NCBI GenBank assembly: GCA_902168225.1
Contig: CABHOW010000077.1
Coordinates: forward strand, 1-59,448
Origin: an uncultured Flavihumibacter sp.
GTDB lineage: Bacteria > Bacteroidota > Bacteroidia > Chitinophagales > Chitinophagaceae
DNA: 59,448 nucleotides
Direction: 5' to 3'
A program made the position numbers and the translations under genes. The notes under the pieces are model-generated. The model worked only from the letters and a program-made list of their open reading frames with translations, was not told the origin of the DNA and did not search any database. Below, piece after piece: positions 15,349-24,011 of the stretch (within the stretch, counting starts at the first letter, position 1; every line of letters starts with the position of its first letter).

Positions 15349-16383
15349 TTAAGTTACCTTTTCTACAAATTTTCTGAAATATTTATACCCGAATATTACT
15401 TTGAGCAATAGTAATATACCTAACCTTAATGTTAAAAGATTAGGATACAATTTCATCGACCCGATTGCCTGCCTGATTGCTGTAAACGTATCGTTATACT
15501 CATGATAAAATTTGTGCGACAACCGTACATAATATTCGGCAAAATTTCTTCTGCTAATAGCGGTTATTTTATTTCGTACATCATCGGGCAAATACAATCT
15601 TATGGTTTTAATAACAGTGTCAATATCACGTATATTTTGTCCCGTTCGCATAGACTGTCCACTGATATTTTTTTCATGTACACGATATCTTGCCAATACT
15701 TCAGGAGAATAAGCTACTTTATAATGCATGGCAATGCGTACCCACATTTCCCAGTCTTCTCCATACTCAACCCCATAAAAAGATCCTAATCGCTCATAAA
15801 CACTACGTTTCACAACCTTAGCCGGAGGCTGAATTATTTGTTTTTGGGCGATGTTAGTTAACCAATTTTTGAGCACTCCTTTTTCATCGGAAACATAGGG
15901 ATTATCCCAAATAATCTTCCCTTTCTCATTAATATATTCATAACTGGTAAAAGCCGCGCCAATATGTGGGTATTGATCAAATAGACTTTCTATTTCTTTA
16001 TAAAAACCCTGTTTTATCTGATCATCCCCATGTAATAAATGGATATAATAACCCTTAGACAATTTTATGCATGTTTCAAAATTGCGTAAGCTGCCTACAT
16101 TTTGATCCTGCCTGAAATACCCGATTATTCCCTTTCCTACTTGCTTTACCAATGCCTCTACATCCCCATCTGTACTGGCATCATCCACTACCACAATTTC
16201 CATAGCTTCTTTTCCCGGAAATTGCTCTAATACCGCCTGCATCGCCCCTTCTAGGTATTGAATACAATTATAAGCCGGTATCATTACCGACCATTTAGGG
16301 CGAATCGCTCCTTCTAAAACCGGTGGTATTATGGGGGGAAATGAGGGTATCCTATCTAATTTATTTTGTTTATGGGTGTTCAT
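15349..16383 (-). CDS. glycosyltransferase family 2
   Basis: A 344-residue GT-A enzyme. The N-terminal Rossmann-like domain begins SVMIPAYNCIQYLEGAMQAV, with EIVVVDDASTDG for the nucleotide sugar and HLLHGDDQ as the metal-binding DxD-like site; EDWEMWVRIAMHY is the usual acceptor-side motif. The C-terminal 90 residues are helical and basic (LYPNLLTLRLGILLLLKVIFGYKYFRKF), which suggests peripheral membrane attachment. It overlaps the upstream glycosyltransferase by 14 bases and belongs to the Wzm/Wzt operon. Its stop abuts the convergent OsmC-like gene with no gap. Confidence 0.92.
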   Translation of the reverse strand: MNTHKQNKLDRIPSFPPIIPPVLEGAIRPKWSVMIPAYNCIQYLEGAMQAVLEQFPGKEAMEIVVVDDASTDGDVEALVKQVGKGIIGYFRQDQNVGSLRNFETCIKLSKGYYIHLLHGDDQIKQGFYKEIESLFDQYPHIGAAFTSYEYINEKGKIIWDNPYVSDEKGVLKNWLTNIAQKQIIQPPAKVVKRSVYERLGSFYGVEYGEDWEMWVRIAMHYKVAYSPEVLARYRVHEKNISGQSMRTGQNIRDIDTVIKTIRLYLPDDVRNKITAISRRNFAEYYVRLSHKFYHEYNDTFTAIRQAIGSMKLYPNLLTLRLGILLLLKVIFGYKYFRKFVEKVT

Positions 16384-18304
16384 ATATCTTTTTCCAATTT
16401 AAAAAACCTGCTACAATCGCATTTGATTCTTCATCGGATAAAATTTGGCGCCTATTTTTTTCCAGCACCGTTTGAACAGTTTGCCACATGCGGTCTTGAT
16501 TGGCCGACATGCTACCATTATGGATTCTATAAACAGCTACTTCATCTTTATGGGCTACACATGGAAAGTACCTCGCAATTCGCAAATTGAGATCGTAATC
16601 CTCGCAAGCGTGTAAGTTAATATCAAATGAAAAATAATCAAATATTTCTTTTCGGTACATAACGGCTGCCTCCATACCTATAAAATTACCTTCAAGTAAG
16701 AAGCGAAAGGCATAACCAACTAACTCCTTAGGCGGCCGTACCTGCAATGGTTCATTTTTATCATCAATTCTCAAATGATTTCCTATAATAAAGACAGCCT
16801 CAGGGTAATACTTTAAAAAATATATTTGTTTTTCAATAGCGTCTGTAAGCAAGTAATCATCGGCGTCTAAAAAAACAATAAAATCCCCTGTCGCAGCTTT
16901 TGCACCTACGTTTCTTGCTTCGGATAGCTTTACCCGATTTGTTTGAATTAGTTTTACTTGCTGAAATGTATTAATAACAGATAAACTATTATCCGTTGAA
17001 CCATCGTCAACAACAATAATTTCAATAAAGGGATATGTTTGATCGATACAGCTCTGAATAGCTTGTCCAAGATAATGCGCGTAATTATAGTTAGTAATTA
17101 CAATACTTACTACGGAGCTTTCCGTTATAACTACAGGTGCCAATAAACTAAATGCACTATTCTGTTTTTGCTTATGTTGATGATAAAAAAATATACCCGC
17201 CATAGCTCCTGCTATTTCTGTAATAAGCGTTTGGTTAAAAAGCCAATTTTTTCCACGTAAAAGCTGCCCCATCCTTTTCAAATAATAAAGCGGTAAGGCC
17301 CTGTATATCCTTCGCAAATTTCCTTTGTGTCCATATTGCTCAAACTGCACAAAAAGAGAAGCTACTTGTCCGCGCATATAATGATACAATTGCTTACGCA
17401 AACCTTTCATCGAATCTCTGTGTACATGAAATACGATAGCATGAGGATTATAAAAACATTTCCACCCATTAGCCAGTAAACGGTACCAATATTCAGAATC
17501 ACCGCTGCAGCCTGCAGCACCTACATCTAAGCGCTCATCAAAATATCCATTCAATAAAAAAGCATCTTTTCGAAAAGCCATATTTGCGCCTGCCCCAATT
17601 TCCCAAACAGGTGCTGCATAAAAATCATTTTCACTAATAAATGCTTGATCGAATATGATGGGTTGATAGCCCTTATTAAATGACCAAAATTTCTCAAAAA
17701 TATACTGTGCTTTTGTTGTAATACTGACAGGCAAAATAAGCCCGGTAACCGCCATTACACTAGCATCTGTAAAAGATTGTTTGATAGTATGTATCCAATT
17801 ACTATCCACAATTACATCATCATCGGTATAAGCTACTATGGTTCCGGATGCTAATGTAGCACCCGTATTACGAGCAATATCTAACCCCTTTCTATTTTCT
17901 CTTGTATAAATAATATGAGGAAATTTTGCTACTAATTGTTTCGTATCATCTGTATCCGGCGCATTATCAACAACAATAATTTCAAAATCGGTATCGCTAG
18001 ACTGTTGCAATTGATACAAGCATCTGGCTAACATAGCTGTTCGGTTACGTGTACATATCACAACCGATAAACTTACTTGTGTACGGCTTGAAATAATATC
18101 TTTTTCTTGATGATCCTTATACCGGCTCTCAATAAAATCAATATTTTTTAAAAAACTATGCTCATTCGTTATTCCCTCAGTTATCCACCTGTCTCCTAAA
18201 ACTCTATCTTCTTTCCATACAATCAATAAACAAGGTATACTACTATATAAAAAACGTATTGGCTCTCCTATTCTATAATGAAATATTTCGTATGCTACCT
18301 TCAT
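16370..18304 (-). CDS. bifunctional glycosyltransferase with two family 2 domains
   Basis: A 644-residue protein. Residues 1-75 are an unassigned N-terminal segment. Domain one (about 78-330) starts SVVICTRNRTAMLARCLYQL and has EIIVVDNAPD and YTDDDV. A basic linker follows. Domain two (about 397-640) starts SIVITNYNYAHYLGQAIQSC with EIIVVDDGSTDNS and FLDADDYL. Two active sites in one chain suggest that it adds two sugars in turn or alternates, as in polymerising enzymes. Its ATG overlaps the Wzt stop by four bases and its end overlaps the next glycosyltransferase by 14, a tight export-linked operon. Confidence 0.92.
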   Translation of the reverse strand: MKVAYEIFHYRIGEPIRFLYSSIPCLLIVWKEDRVLGDRWITEGITNEHSFLKNIDFIESRYKDHQEKDIISSRTQVSLSVVICTRNRTAMLARCLYQLQQSSDTDFEIIVVDNAPDTDDTKQLVAKFPHIIYTRENRKGLDIARNTGATLASGTIVAYTDDDVIVDSNWIHTIKQSFTDASVMAVTGLILPVSITTKAQYIFEKFWSFNKGYQPIIFDQAFISENDFYAAPVWEIGAGANMAFRKDAFLLNGYFDERLDVGAAGCSGDSEYWYRLLANGWKCFYNPHAIVFHVHRDSMKGLRKQLYHYMRGQVASLFVQFEQYGHKGNLRRIYRALPLYYLKRMGQLLRGKNWLFNQTLITEIAGAMAGIFFYHQHKQKQNSAFSLLAPVVITESSVVSIVITNYNYAHYLGQAIQSCIDQTYPFIEIIVVDDGSTDNSLSVINTFQQVKLIQTNRVKLSEARNVGAKAATGDFIVFLDADDYLLTDAIEKQIYFLKYYPEAVFIIGNHLRIDDKNEPLQVRPPKELVGYAFRFLLEGNFIGMEAAVMYRKEIFDYFSFDINLHACEDYDLNLRIARYFPCVAHKDEVAVYRIHNGSMSANQDRMWQTVQTVLEKNRRQILSDEESNAIVAGFLNWKKIYEHP

Positions 18305-19536
18305 TGCGGAGATACCTTTACATGAAAAGAAAAAACCGGGTTCATCAAGCCCCAGGTTACCGGAGAATCAATATTAGCAGCACTTTCGGGCTCAGACAAG
18401 TAATATTCCATAACGCGACCGAAATCGGTTATAAATGTTCCATCAGAAGCTATAGCAGTTAAGTATATATAATAAAAACCTGCATGAAATAGATTTCCGG
18501 GCAATTCAATATCAATATCATAATTAGGAGCAGAAGCATTTACCAAGTCTGCATATTTATCTATCAAACAATTCCATTTTGCGTCCAATAAAATGAACCT
18601 AAATCTAAGTTCTTGTTGGATCACTGATATTCGCTTCAAAGAACAATGAATCGCAAGGGGCAGATTACTAAATAATTTTTCTCCCTTTTCAGCGGTTTCT
18701 ACTTCAATTGAACTTAATCGTAAATAATCATTCCCCGGTGCCTCGTGATGATTAAGAAATGTTTTCTTGGTAACTATATCATGACTAACAGATAAATATT
18801 TAGTTATTACATCATTAGCCTTACCTGCTTCTATAAGCCTTCCTTTTTCTAACCAAAAAACGGTTTTACATAATTGTTCAACAACTGTCATATTGTGACT
18901 TACGAGAATAACGGTACGCCCACTTTGGCTGGAAATTTTTTTTATTTTTTCCATACACTTTTGTTGAAAAGCTGTATCTCCAACAGCCAGCACTTCATCC
19001 ACAATTAAGATATCCGGTTCTACATGTGCTGCAATTGCAAAAGCAAGTCGCACATACATACCCGATGAGTATTTTTTTACCGGTGTATCAATAAAATCGT
19101 CAATACCTGCAAAATCAATGATAGCATCAAATTGCATATCAATTTCTCGCTTATTCATACCGAGCAGGTGCCCGTTTAAATAAACATTTTCTCGTCCGGT
19201 TAGCTCAGGATGAAAGCCTGTACCAACTTCCAACAAACTGGCAATAGACCCTTTACCTTCAATAATACCGGTTGTTGGCGCAATGACATTTGATAAAATT
19301 TTAAGTAGGGTAGATTTACCGGCGCCATTATTTCCTACAAAAGCTACCACTTCCCCTTGCTCAATAGTAAAATCAATATCTCGTAATGCCCAAAACTCGT
19401 GAACAGTTGTTCTCGGTTCCTTATTAAAAATACCATTTATGAAGCTTTGTAAATCCCGCTTTAGTGAATAGGTTTTCTGCGCACCTAAAAAATACGATTT
19501 TGAAATTCCGGAAGCTTTGATGGCGTAGGCACACAT
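18301..19536 (-). CDS. wzt: polysaccharide ABC exporter ATPase, Wzt type with carbohydrate-binding domain
   Basis: A 411-residue ATPase. Walker A is GNNGAGKSTLLK, the signature is YSSGMYVRLAFAIA, Walker B is ILIVDEVLAVGD and the switch His is in VILVSHN. Residues from about 255 to the end form an extra beta-rich domain like the Wzt C-terminal domain, which in O9a-type systems binds the finished glycan end and couples it to export. TagH-type ATPases for teichoic acid lack that role and are not expected here. The next gene upstream, one base away, is the permease. It supports ABC-dependent O-antigen or capsule export. Confidence 0.92.
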   Translation of the reverse strand: MCAYAIKASGISKSYFLGAQKTYSLKRDLQSFINGIFNKEPRTTVHEFWALRDIDFTIEQGEVVAFVGNNGAGKSTLLKILSNVIAPTTGIIEGKGSIASLLEVGTGFHPELTGRENVYLNGHLLGMNKREIDMQFDAIIDFAGIDDFIDTPVKKYSSGMYVRLAFAIAAHVEPDILIVDEVLAVGDTAFQQKCMEKIKKISSQSGRTVILVSHNMTVVEQLCKTVFWLEKGRLIEAGKANDVITKYLSVSHDIVTKKTFLNHHEAPGNDYLRLSSIEVETAEKGEKLFSNLPLAIHCSLKRISVIQQELRFRFILLDAKWNCLIDKYADLVNASAPNYDIDIELPGNLFHAGFYYIYLTAIASDGTFITDFGRVMEYYLSEPESAANIDSPVTWGLMNPVFSFHVKVSPQ

Positions 19537-19537
19537 A

Positions 19538-20383
19538 CTATATAAAGTCGATTATTTTTTTTTCAGCGTGAGTAAATACGCGGACACCGGCCATAAAAAT
19601 AAGTATAGTAATAACAAAACTTATTATCAGCGGCCATATAGGAATACTGCCTTTACCAAAAAAACAGACACGCAGGGTTTCAAAAACAGCACTTAAAGGG
19701 TTTAGCCAAAAATAATATTGTATATGCTCTGGCACAATCGATAAAGGGTATAGTATAGGGGTTGCAAACATAGCCAGCCTTAGTATGAACTGTACCAGAA
19801 ATTCCAGGTCACGATAACGCAGCATCCAAATGCTTACAAGCATACCGGTGCCCATTGCCAGTAAAATAATTTGTAATAAACAAACAGGAACCAATAATAA
19901 AAGTAGCGTTCCACTATGTCCAGCTTCCGTAGATATCCAAAAAAATAAGGGTACTAAAAAGAAAACTAACTGAAGGCCAAAACGAATGGTATGATTAATG
20001 CTTTGCGCAATAGGTATCAGCACTCTTGGGAAATACACTTTTTGGAGTATATGCGCTTGATGTATAAATGCATACATTGAACCGGAAAAAATATCTGAAA
20101 AAAAACTCCAGCAAATACTTCCCAACATATAAAACAAAAAAGGCGGAATGCCATTGGTATTCACTTTTACGATTCTACTAAAAACAAAAAAATAAAGTAA
20201 GGCAGATAGCAAAGGTTGAAATAAAAGCCAGGCTGTACCGATTAGTGTTTGTTGATAGCCCGCAGTTAGCTCTCTTCTTACCAATGCATTTAAAAGATCT
20301 TTATATTGAATAATAATTTTGGATAAATCAGATCCTGAATTTCCTGTGGGGGTAATTGTCCAATTTCTTTGGACTCTAATCAT
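19538..20383 (-). CDS. wzm: polysaccharide ABC exporter permease, Wzm type
   Basis: A 281-residue ABC-2-type permease with six predicted spans (for example LLSALLYFFVFSRIV, LLLLVPVCLLQIILLAMGTGML and WPLIISFVITILIFMAGVRVF) and the N-terminal motif LVRRELTAGYQQTLIGTAW, which is typical of O-antigen and teichoic-acid permeases. It is the first gene of the four-gene minus-strand run permease, ATPase, double glycosyltransferase, glycosyltransferase. A 15-bp palindrome lies in the 66 bases between it and the divergent CDF gene. No sugar-nucleotide synthesis or ligase genes are next to it. Confidence 0.92.
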   Translation of the reverse strand: MIRVQRNWTITPTGNSGSDLSKIIIQYKDLLNALVRRELTAGYQQTLIGTAWLLFQPLLSALLYFFVFSRIVKVNTNGIPPFLFYMLGSICWSFFSDIFSGSMYAFIHQAHILQKVYFPRVLIPIAQSINHTIRFGLQLVFFLVPLFFWISTEAGHSGTLLLLLVPVCLLQIILLAMGTGMLVSIWMLRYRDLEFLVQFILRLAMFATPILYPLSIVPEHIQYYFWLNPLSAVFETLRVCFFGKGSIPIWPLIISFVITILIFMAGVRVFTHAEKKIIDFI

Positions 20384-20401
20384 TTCTTAAATTACGAATT
20401 A

Positions 20402-20416
20402 ATACGGAATCCGTAT
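20402..20416. promoter_or_regulatory. 15-bp perfect palindrome between wzm and the CDF gene
   Basis: ATACGGA, a central A, then TCCGTAT. It lies midway between two divergent starts (20383 and 20450), a position suited to a shared operator. The identity of any binding protein is unknown. Confidence 0.45.
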
Positions 20417-20449
20417 GAATCATTTACTTTTATTCTTCAAATAAAATAA

Positions 20450-21433
20450 TTGAGCAAATCACTTCAAAATTATCAAGTTCAAAAGTGGATTACGCTGTTG
20501 AGTGTGCTCCTGTTCCTATTAAAGATTATTGCCTATTATTTTACAAACTCTTTGGCCATATTATCGGATGCATTAGAGAGTATTGTGAATATAATAGCCG
20601 GTTTTATTGGTTTATATAGCTTATATATAGCTGCAAAACCAAAAGATACAGAACATCCTTACGGGCATGGTAAGGCTGAATTTATTTCGGCAGCGGCAGA
20701 AGGAAGTTTAGTAATTGCAGCCGGAATCATCATTTTATATGAAACTATAATCAATATCCTAAAACAAGAGCAACCACAAAAATTAGATCAAGGCTTATGG
20801 CTTGTAGCCATCACTGCAGTTGTTAATTATATTGCAGGATATATATGTATTTATATTGGTAAGAAAAATAACTCATTGGCACTCACTTCTAGTGGGAAAC
20901 ACTTACAACTCGATACCTATTCCACCATTGGTGTGATAGCAGCAGTTTGGCTAATGCTTCTTACTAAAGTTTACTGGATAGATAAGGTAGTAGCACTTTC
21001 CTTGAGTGCTTTTATCATGTATAATGGCTATCATATTCTAAAAAAATCCTTAGCGGGTATTATGGATGAAGCTGATATGGATGTGCTAGCTAAAGTAATT
21101 GTTGTGCTTAATGAAAAAAGAAAAGAAAATTGGGTTGATCTACATAATCTACGCGTTATCAAATATGGAGATATGTTACATGTAGACTGCCATCTTACTG
21201 TTCCCTGGTACTTGAATATTCACGAAGCACATCGTGAAATCGATGATATACACGCTATCATCAAAAAAGAATTCGGCGACTCCATTGATTTATTTGTTCA
21301 TACCGATGGCTGCCTGGATTTTAGTTGTGCTATTTGTACGAAAAAAAATTGCCCTGAAAGAAAGTCGCCTTTTCAACAAAAACTTAACTGGAATATGGCG
21401 AATGTGCTTTCTAATGAGAAGCATAGAGTATAA
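20450..21433 (+). CDS. cation diffusion facilitator metal transporter
   Basis: A 327-residue CDF antiporter that moves Zn, Fe, Mn or related divalent ions out of the cytoplasm in exchange for protons. Membrane motifs include SDALESIVNIIAGFIGLYS and the HPYGHGKAEFISA loop; a second metal site in SSGKHLQLDTYST is typical. The cytoplasmic C-terminal domain ends with a Cys-rich tail CLDFSCAICTKKNC that may bind metal. The start is TTG, since no ATG lies near the conserved N-terminus. Metal choice cannot be told. It is followed by a word-repeat spacer and an M20 peptidase. Confidence 0.9.
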   Translation: MSKSLQNYQVQKWITLLSVLLFLLKIIAYYFTNSLAILSDALESIVNIIAGFIGLYSLYIAAKPKDTEHPYGHGKAEFISAAAEGSLVIAAGIIILYETIINILKQEQPQKLDQGLWLVAITAVVNYIAGYICIYIGKKNNSLALTSSGKHLQLDTYSTIGVIAAVWLMLLTKVYWIDKVVALSLSAFIMYNGYHILKKSLAGIMDEADMDVLAKVIVVLNEKRKENWVDLHNLRVIKYGDMLHVDCHLTVPWYLNIHEAHREIDDIHAIIKKEFGDSIDLFVHTDGCLDFSCAICTKKNCPERKSPFQQKLNWNMANVLSNEKHRV

Positions 21434-21434
21434 G

Positions 21435-21470
21435 TAAATAAGTAACTAGGTAGATTGAGTAACTAAGTGC
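21435..21470. repeat. word repeat, AGTAACTA twice
   Basis: AGTAACTA at 21441-21448 and 21458-21465 (period 17) within a spacer of AAGTAA-like words between the CDF gene and the M20 peptidase. Confidence 0.45.
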
Positions 21471-21493
21471 ATTTGTGATTCAATTTGCGTATA

Positions 21494-22864
21494 ATGAATA
21501 ATTGGAAAACATTTCAAGAAAAAAATAAAGATCGTTTTTTAGAAGAGTTATTGGCATTATTGCGTATTCCCAGTGTGAGTGCCCGATCTGAGCATAAGCC
21601 CGATATGCAGGCATGCGCCGAATCAGTAAAAGCAAGGCTAGAAGAAGCAGGAGCAACAACTGTTACTATTTATCAAACTGCAGGTCATCCCATTGTTTAT
21701 GGAGAAAAAATAATTGACCCTACAAAACCTACTGTTTTGGTATATGGCCATTACGATGTACAACCTGCCGATCCTTTAGAATTATGGCATAGCGGCCCTT
21801 TTGAGCCGGTAATAAAAGATGGGAAAATATTTGCACGGGGTGCTTGCGACGATAAAGGTCAGTTTTATATGCATGTAAAAGCATTGGAAACTTTTACCGT
21901 AACAAATTCTCAACCAACGAATATTAAATTTCTAATTGAAGGAGAAGAAGAAATTGGAAGCCCCAACCTCGCCACATTCGTAAAGCAAAATAAAGATTTA
22001 TTAAAAGCCGATGTGATCCTCATCAGCGATACTTCTATGTTGAGTATGGAAAACCCTTCTATCGATACCGGTGTACGTGGTTTGAGTTATATTGAAGTAG
22101 AAGTAACCGGCCCTAATCGCGACTTACACAGTGGTGTATATGGGGGAGCCGTTGCGAACCCCATTACTATGTTAGCTAAGATGATCGCTTCTTGTCATGA
22201 TGAAAATAATCATATCACCATCCCCGGTTTTTATGATGATGTACTAGAAGCTACTTCAGAAGAGCGAGCTAAAATGGCCCAGGCGCCTTTTGATGCTACT
22301 GCGTATAAAAAAGACCTAGGTGTAACTGAATTATGGGGAGAAAATGGATACACTACCAATGAAAGAACAGGTATTCGCCCAACACTGGAGGTAAATGGCA
22401 TATGGGGTGGGTATACCGGTGAAGGGGCAAAAACGGTTTTACCATCTAAAGCCTTTGCAAAGATTTCATGCCGCCTGGTACCTAATCAATCTTCTGCTAA
22501 AATCACAGAAAAAATATTGAACTATTTCAAATCCATAGCCCCTGAAGGTGTAACTGTGAAAGCTGAAGAACATCATGGTGGTGAGCCTTATCTTACACCC
22601 ATAGATTCTATTGCATATCGTGCAGCTGCTAAAGCCATCAGTACTACTTTTGGTAAAGAGCCCATTCCCGTTCGTGGTGGTGGCAGTATACCTATTTGTG
22701 CATTATTCAAAAAAGAATTAGGGTTAAAGATCGTTTTCTTAGGATTCGGCTTAGATAGTGATAACCTGCATAGCCCGAATGAAAAATATAATATAGAGAA
22801 TTTTTATAAGGGTATCGAAACGATCCCTTATTTCCACCAATATTTTGCTGAAATGAGTGCATAA
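21494..22864 (+). CDS. M20-family dipeptidase
   Basis: A 456-residue zinc peptidase of the M20 family (carnosinase/CNDP-like branch). Metal and catalytic motifs are VLVYGHYDVQPADPLELW, GACDDKGQ and EGEEEIGSPN, with a dimerisation domain in the middle (DLHSGVYGGAVANP). There is no signal peptide, so it is cytoplasmic and probably finishes dipeptide breakdown. ATG at 21494 (MNNWKTFQEKN) is chosen over a TTG nine bases upstream. Its TAA shares one base with the next ATG, so the S4 protein and trmD are probably in the same transcript. Confidence 0.92.
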   Translation: MNNWKTFQEKNKDRFLEELLALLRIPSVSARSEHKPDMQACAESVKARLEEAGATTVTIYQTAGHPIVYGEKIIDPTKPTVLVYGHYDVQPADPLELWHSGPFEPVIKDGKIFARGACDDKGQFYMHVKALETFTVTNSQPTNIKFLIEGEEEIGSPNLATFVKQNKDLLKADVILISDTSMLSMENPSIDTGVRGLSYIEVEVTGPNRDLHSGVYGGAVANPITMLAKMIASCHDENNHITIPGFYDDVLEATSEERAKMAQAPFDATAYKKDLGVTELWGENGYTTNERTGIRPTLEVNGIWGGYTGEGAKTVLPSKAFAKISCRLVPNQSSAKITEKILNYFKSIAPEGVTVKAEEHHGGEPYLTPIDSIAYRAAAKAISTTFGKEPIPVRGGGSIPICALFKKELGLKIVFLGFGLDSDNLHSPNEKYNIENFYKGIETIPYFHQYFAEMSA

Positions 22865-23253
22865 TGGAAACAACTAAAGTAAAAATTCGAATCGATAAAT
22901 ACCTTTGGGCTATTCGTTTATTTAAAACCAGAACCTTAGCAACAGAAGCTTGTGATAAAGGAAAAGTGAAATGGAATGGTACCGCTGTAAAAGCTTCTAA
23001 AAACGTACATCTTGGCGAGGAATATGAAGTAAAAACGGAAGCAAAAAAATGGGTCATAAAAGTAACCGGACTATTAGATGCAAGGGTACAATATTGTGAA
23101 GCAATAAAATACTATATAGATATTACACCGGAAGAAGAATTAGACAGAATAAAGTTTGTTGCAGCCAGTTTTCATACCGGTAAGCGATTGAGTAAGCAAG
23201 GCCGACCAACCAAAAAAGATTTACGCGATTTAAAAGACTTTTTAGAAGATTAA
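22864..23253 (+). CDS. S4-domain RNA-binding protein, Hsp15-like
   Basis: A 129-residue protein whose first 55 residues are an S4 RNA-binding domain (RIDKYLWAIRLFKTRTLATEACDKGKVKWNG). The rest is basic with a charged tail ending QGRPTKKDLRDLKDFLED, as in Hsp15 (HslR), which rescues 50S subunits carrying stalled peptidyl-tRNA. The identity with HslR is by domain layout; a plain S4 protein is possible. It overlaps the M20 gene by one base and abuts trmD, which starts right after its stop. Confidence 0.85.
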   Translation: METTKVKIRIDKYLWAIRLFKTRTLATEACDKGKVKWNGTAVKASKNVHLGEEYEVKTEAKKWVIKVTGLLDARVQYCEAIKYYIDITPEEELDRIKFVAASFHTGKRLSKQGRPTKKDLRDLKDFLED

Positions 23254-23937
23254 ATGAAAATAGACATCCTAACTGTTGTTCCCGACTTATTAGCAAGCCC
23301 TTTTTCGCATAGTATCATGAAACGAGCGCAGGATAAAGGTTTGCTACATGTACAGGTGCATAATTTACGGCAGTGGGCTATCAATAAACAAGCACAGGTA
23401 GATGATTATCAGTATGGTGGCGGTGCGGGTATGGTTTTAATGTGTGAACCTTTAGCCAATGCCATAGAAAGCTTACAAACATCTACAAAATATGACGCCA
23501 TCATTTATATGACCCCGGATGGTAAAACGCTGAATCAACAAACGGCAAATCAACTTTCTTTACAAGAAAATCTACTGATTATTTGTGGACATTACAAAGG
23601 AATAGATGAGCGCATCCGGCAACGCTTTATTACGCACGAAATATCGATTGGCGATTATGTACTAAGTGGGGGTGAATTAGCTGCAGCCGTATTGGTTGAT
23701 GCTATAGGACGATTATTACCCGGAGTATTAAATGACGAAACATCTGCACTTACCGACTCTTTTCAAGATAATTTATTGGCACCACCGGTTTATACCCGTC
23801 CCGCTGATTTTAGGGGAGATAAAGTACCTGATATCCTACTACAAGGCGACCCTAGAAAAGTGGAGGAATGGCGTTATGAACAATCGCTGGAGCGAACGAA
23901 GATGCGTCGCCCCGATCTTTTAAAAGGCGAAGAATAG
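23254..23937 (+). CDS. trmD: tRNA (guanine37-N1)-methyltransferase TrmD
   Basis: A 227-residue SPOUT methyltransferase that makes m1G37 in tRNAs reading CNN and related codons and so prevents frameshifting. The knot region has YGGGAGMVLM and SIGDYVLSGGELAAAVLVDA; ICGHYKGIDERI is also characteristic. The C-terminal domain ends WRYEQSLERTKMRRPDLL. In many bacteria it lies in the rpsP-rimM-trmD-rplS operon; here it is split off and coupled to an S4 protein and an M20 peptidase about 15 kb from rpsP-rimM. Confidence 0.96.
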   Translation: MKIDILTVVPDLLASPFSHSIMKRAQDKGLLHVQVHNLRQWAINKQAQVDDYQYGGGAGMVLMCEPLANAIESLQTSTKYDAIIYMTPDGKTLNQQTANQLSLQENLLIICGHYKGIDERIRQRFITHEISIGDYVLSGGELAAAVLVDAIGRLLPGVLNDETSALTDSFQDNLLAPPVYTRPADFRGDKVPDILLQGDPRKVEEWRYEQSLERTKMRRPDLLKGEE

Positions 23938-24011
23938 CATCTATCCCAGTTTCCCACCACTCTTCCTTTTTTAACATCATTGGCCCCATAATAATCGCCA
24001 ACTTCAATTAT

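Noticed and set aside
15349..20383. Teichoic-acid export (TagGH) reading of the ABC pair
   Set aside because: Bacteroidota are Gram-negative, and the ATPase carries a Wzt-type glycan-binding domain, so an O-antigen or capsule system fits better.
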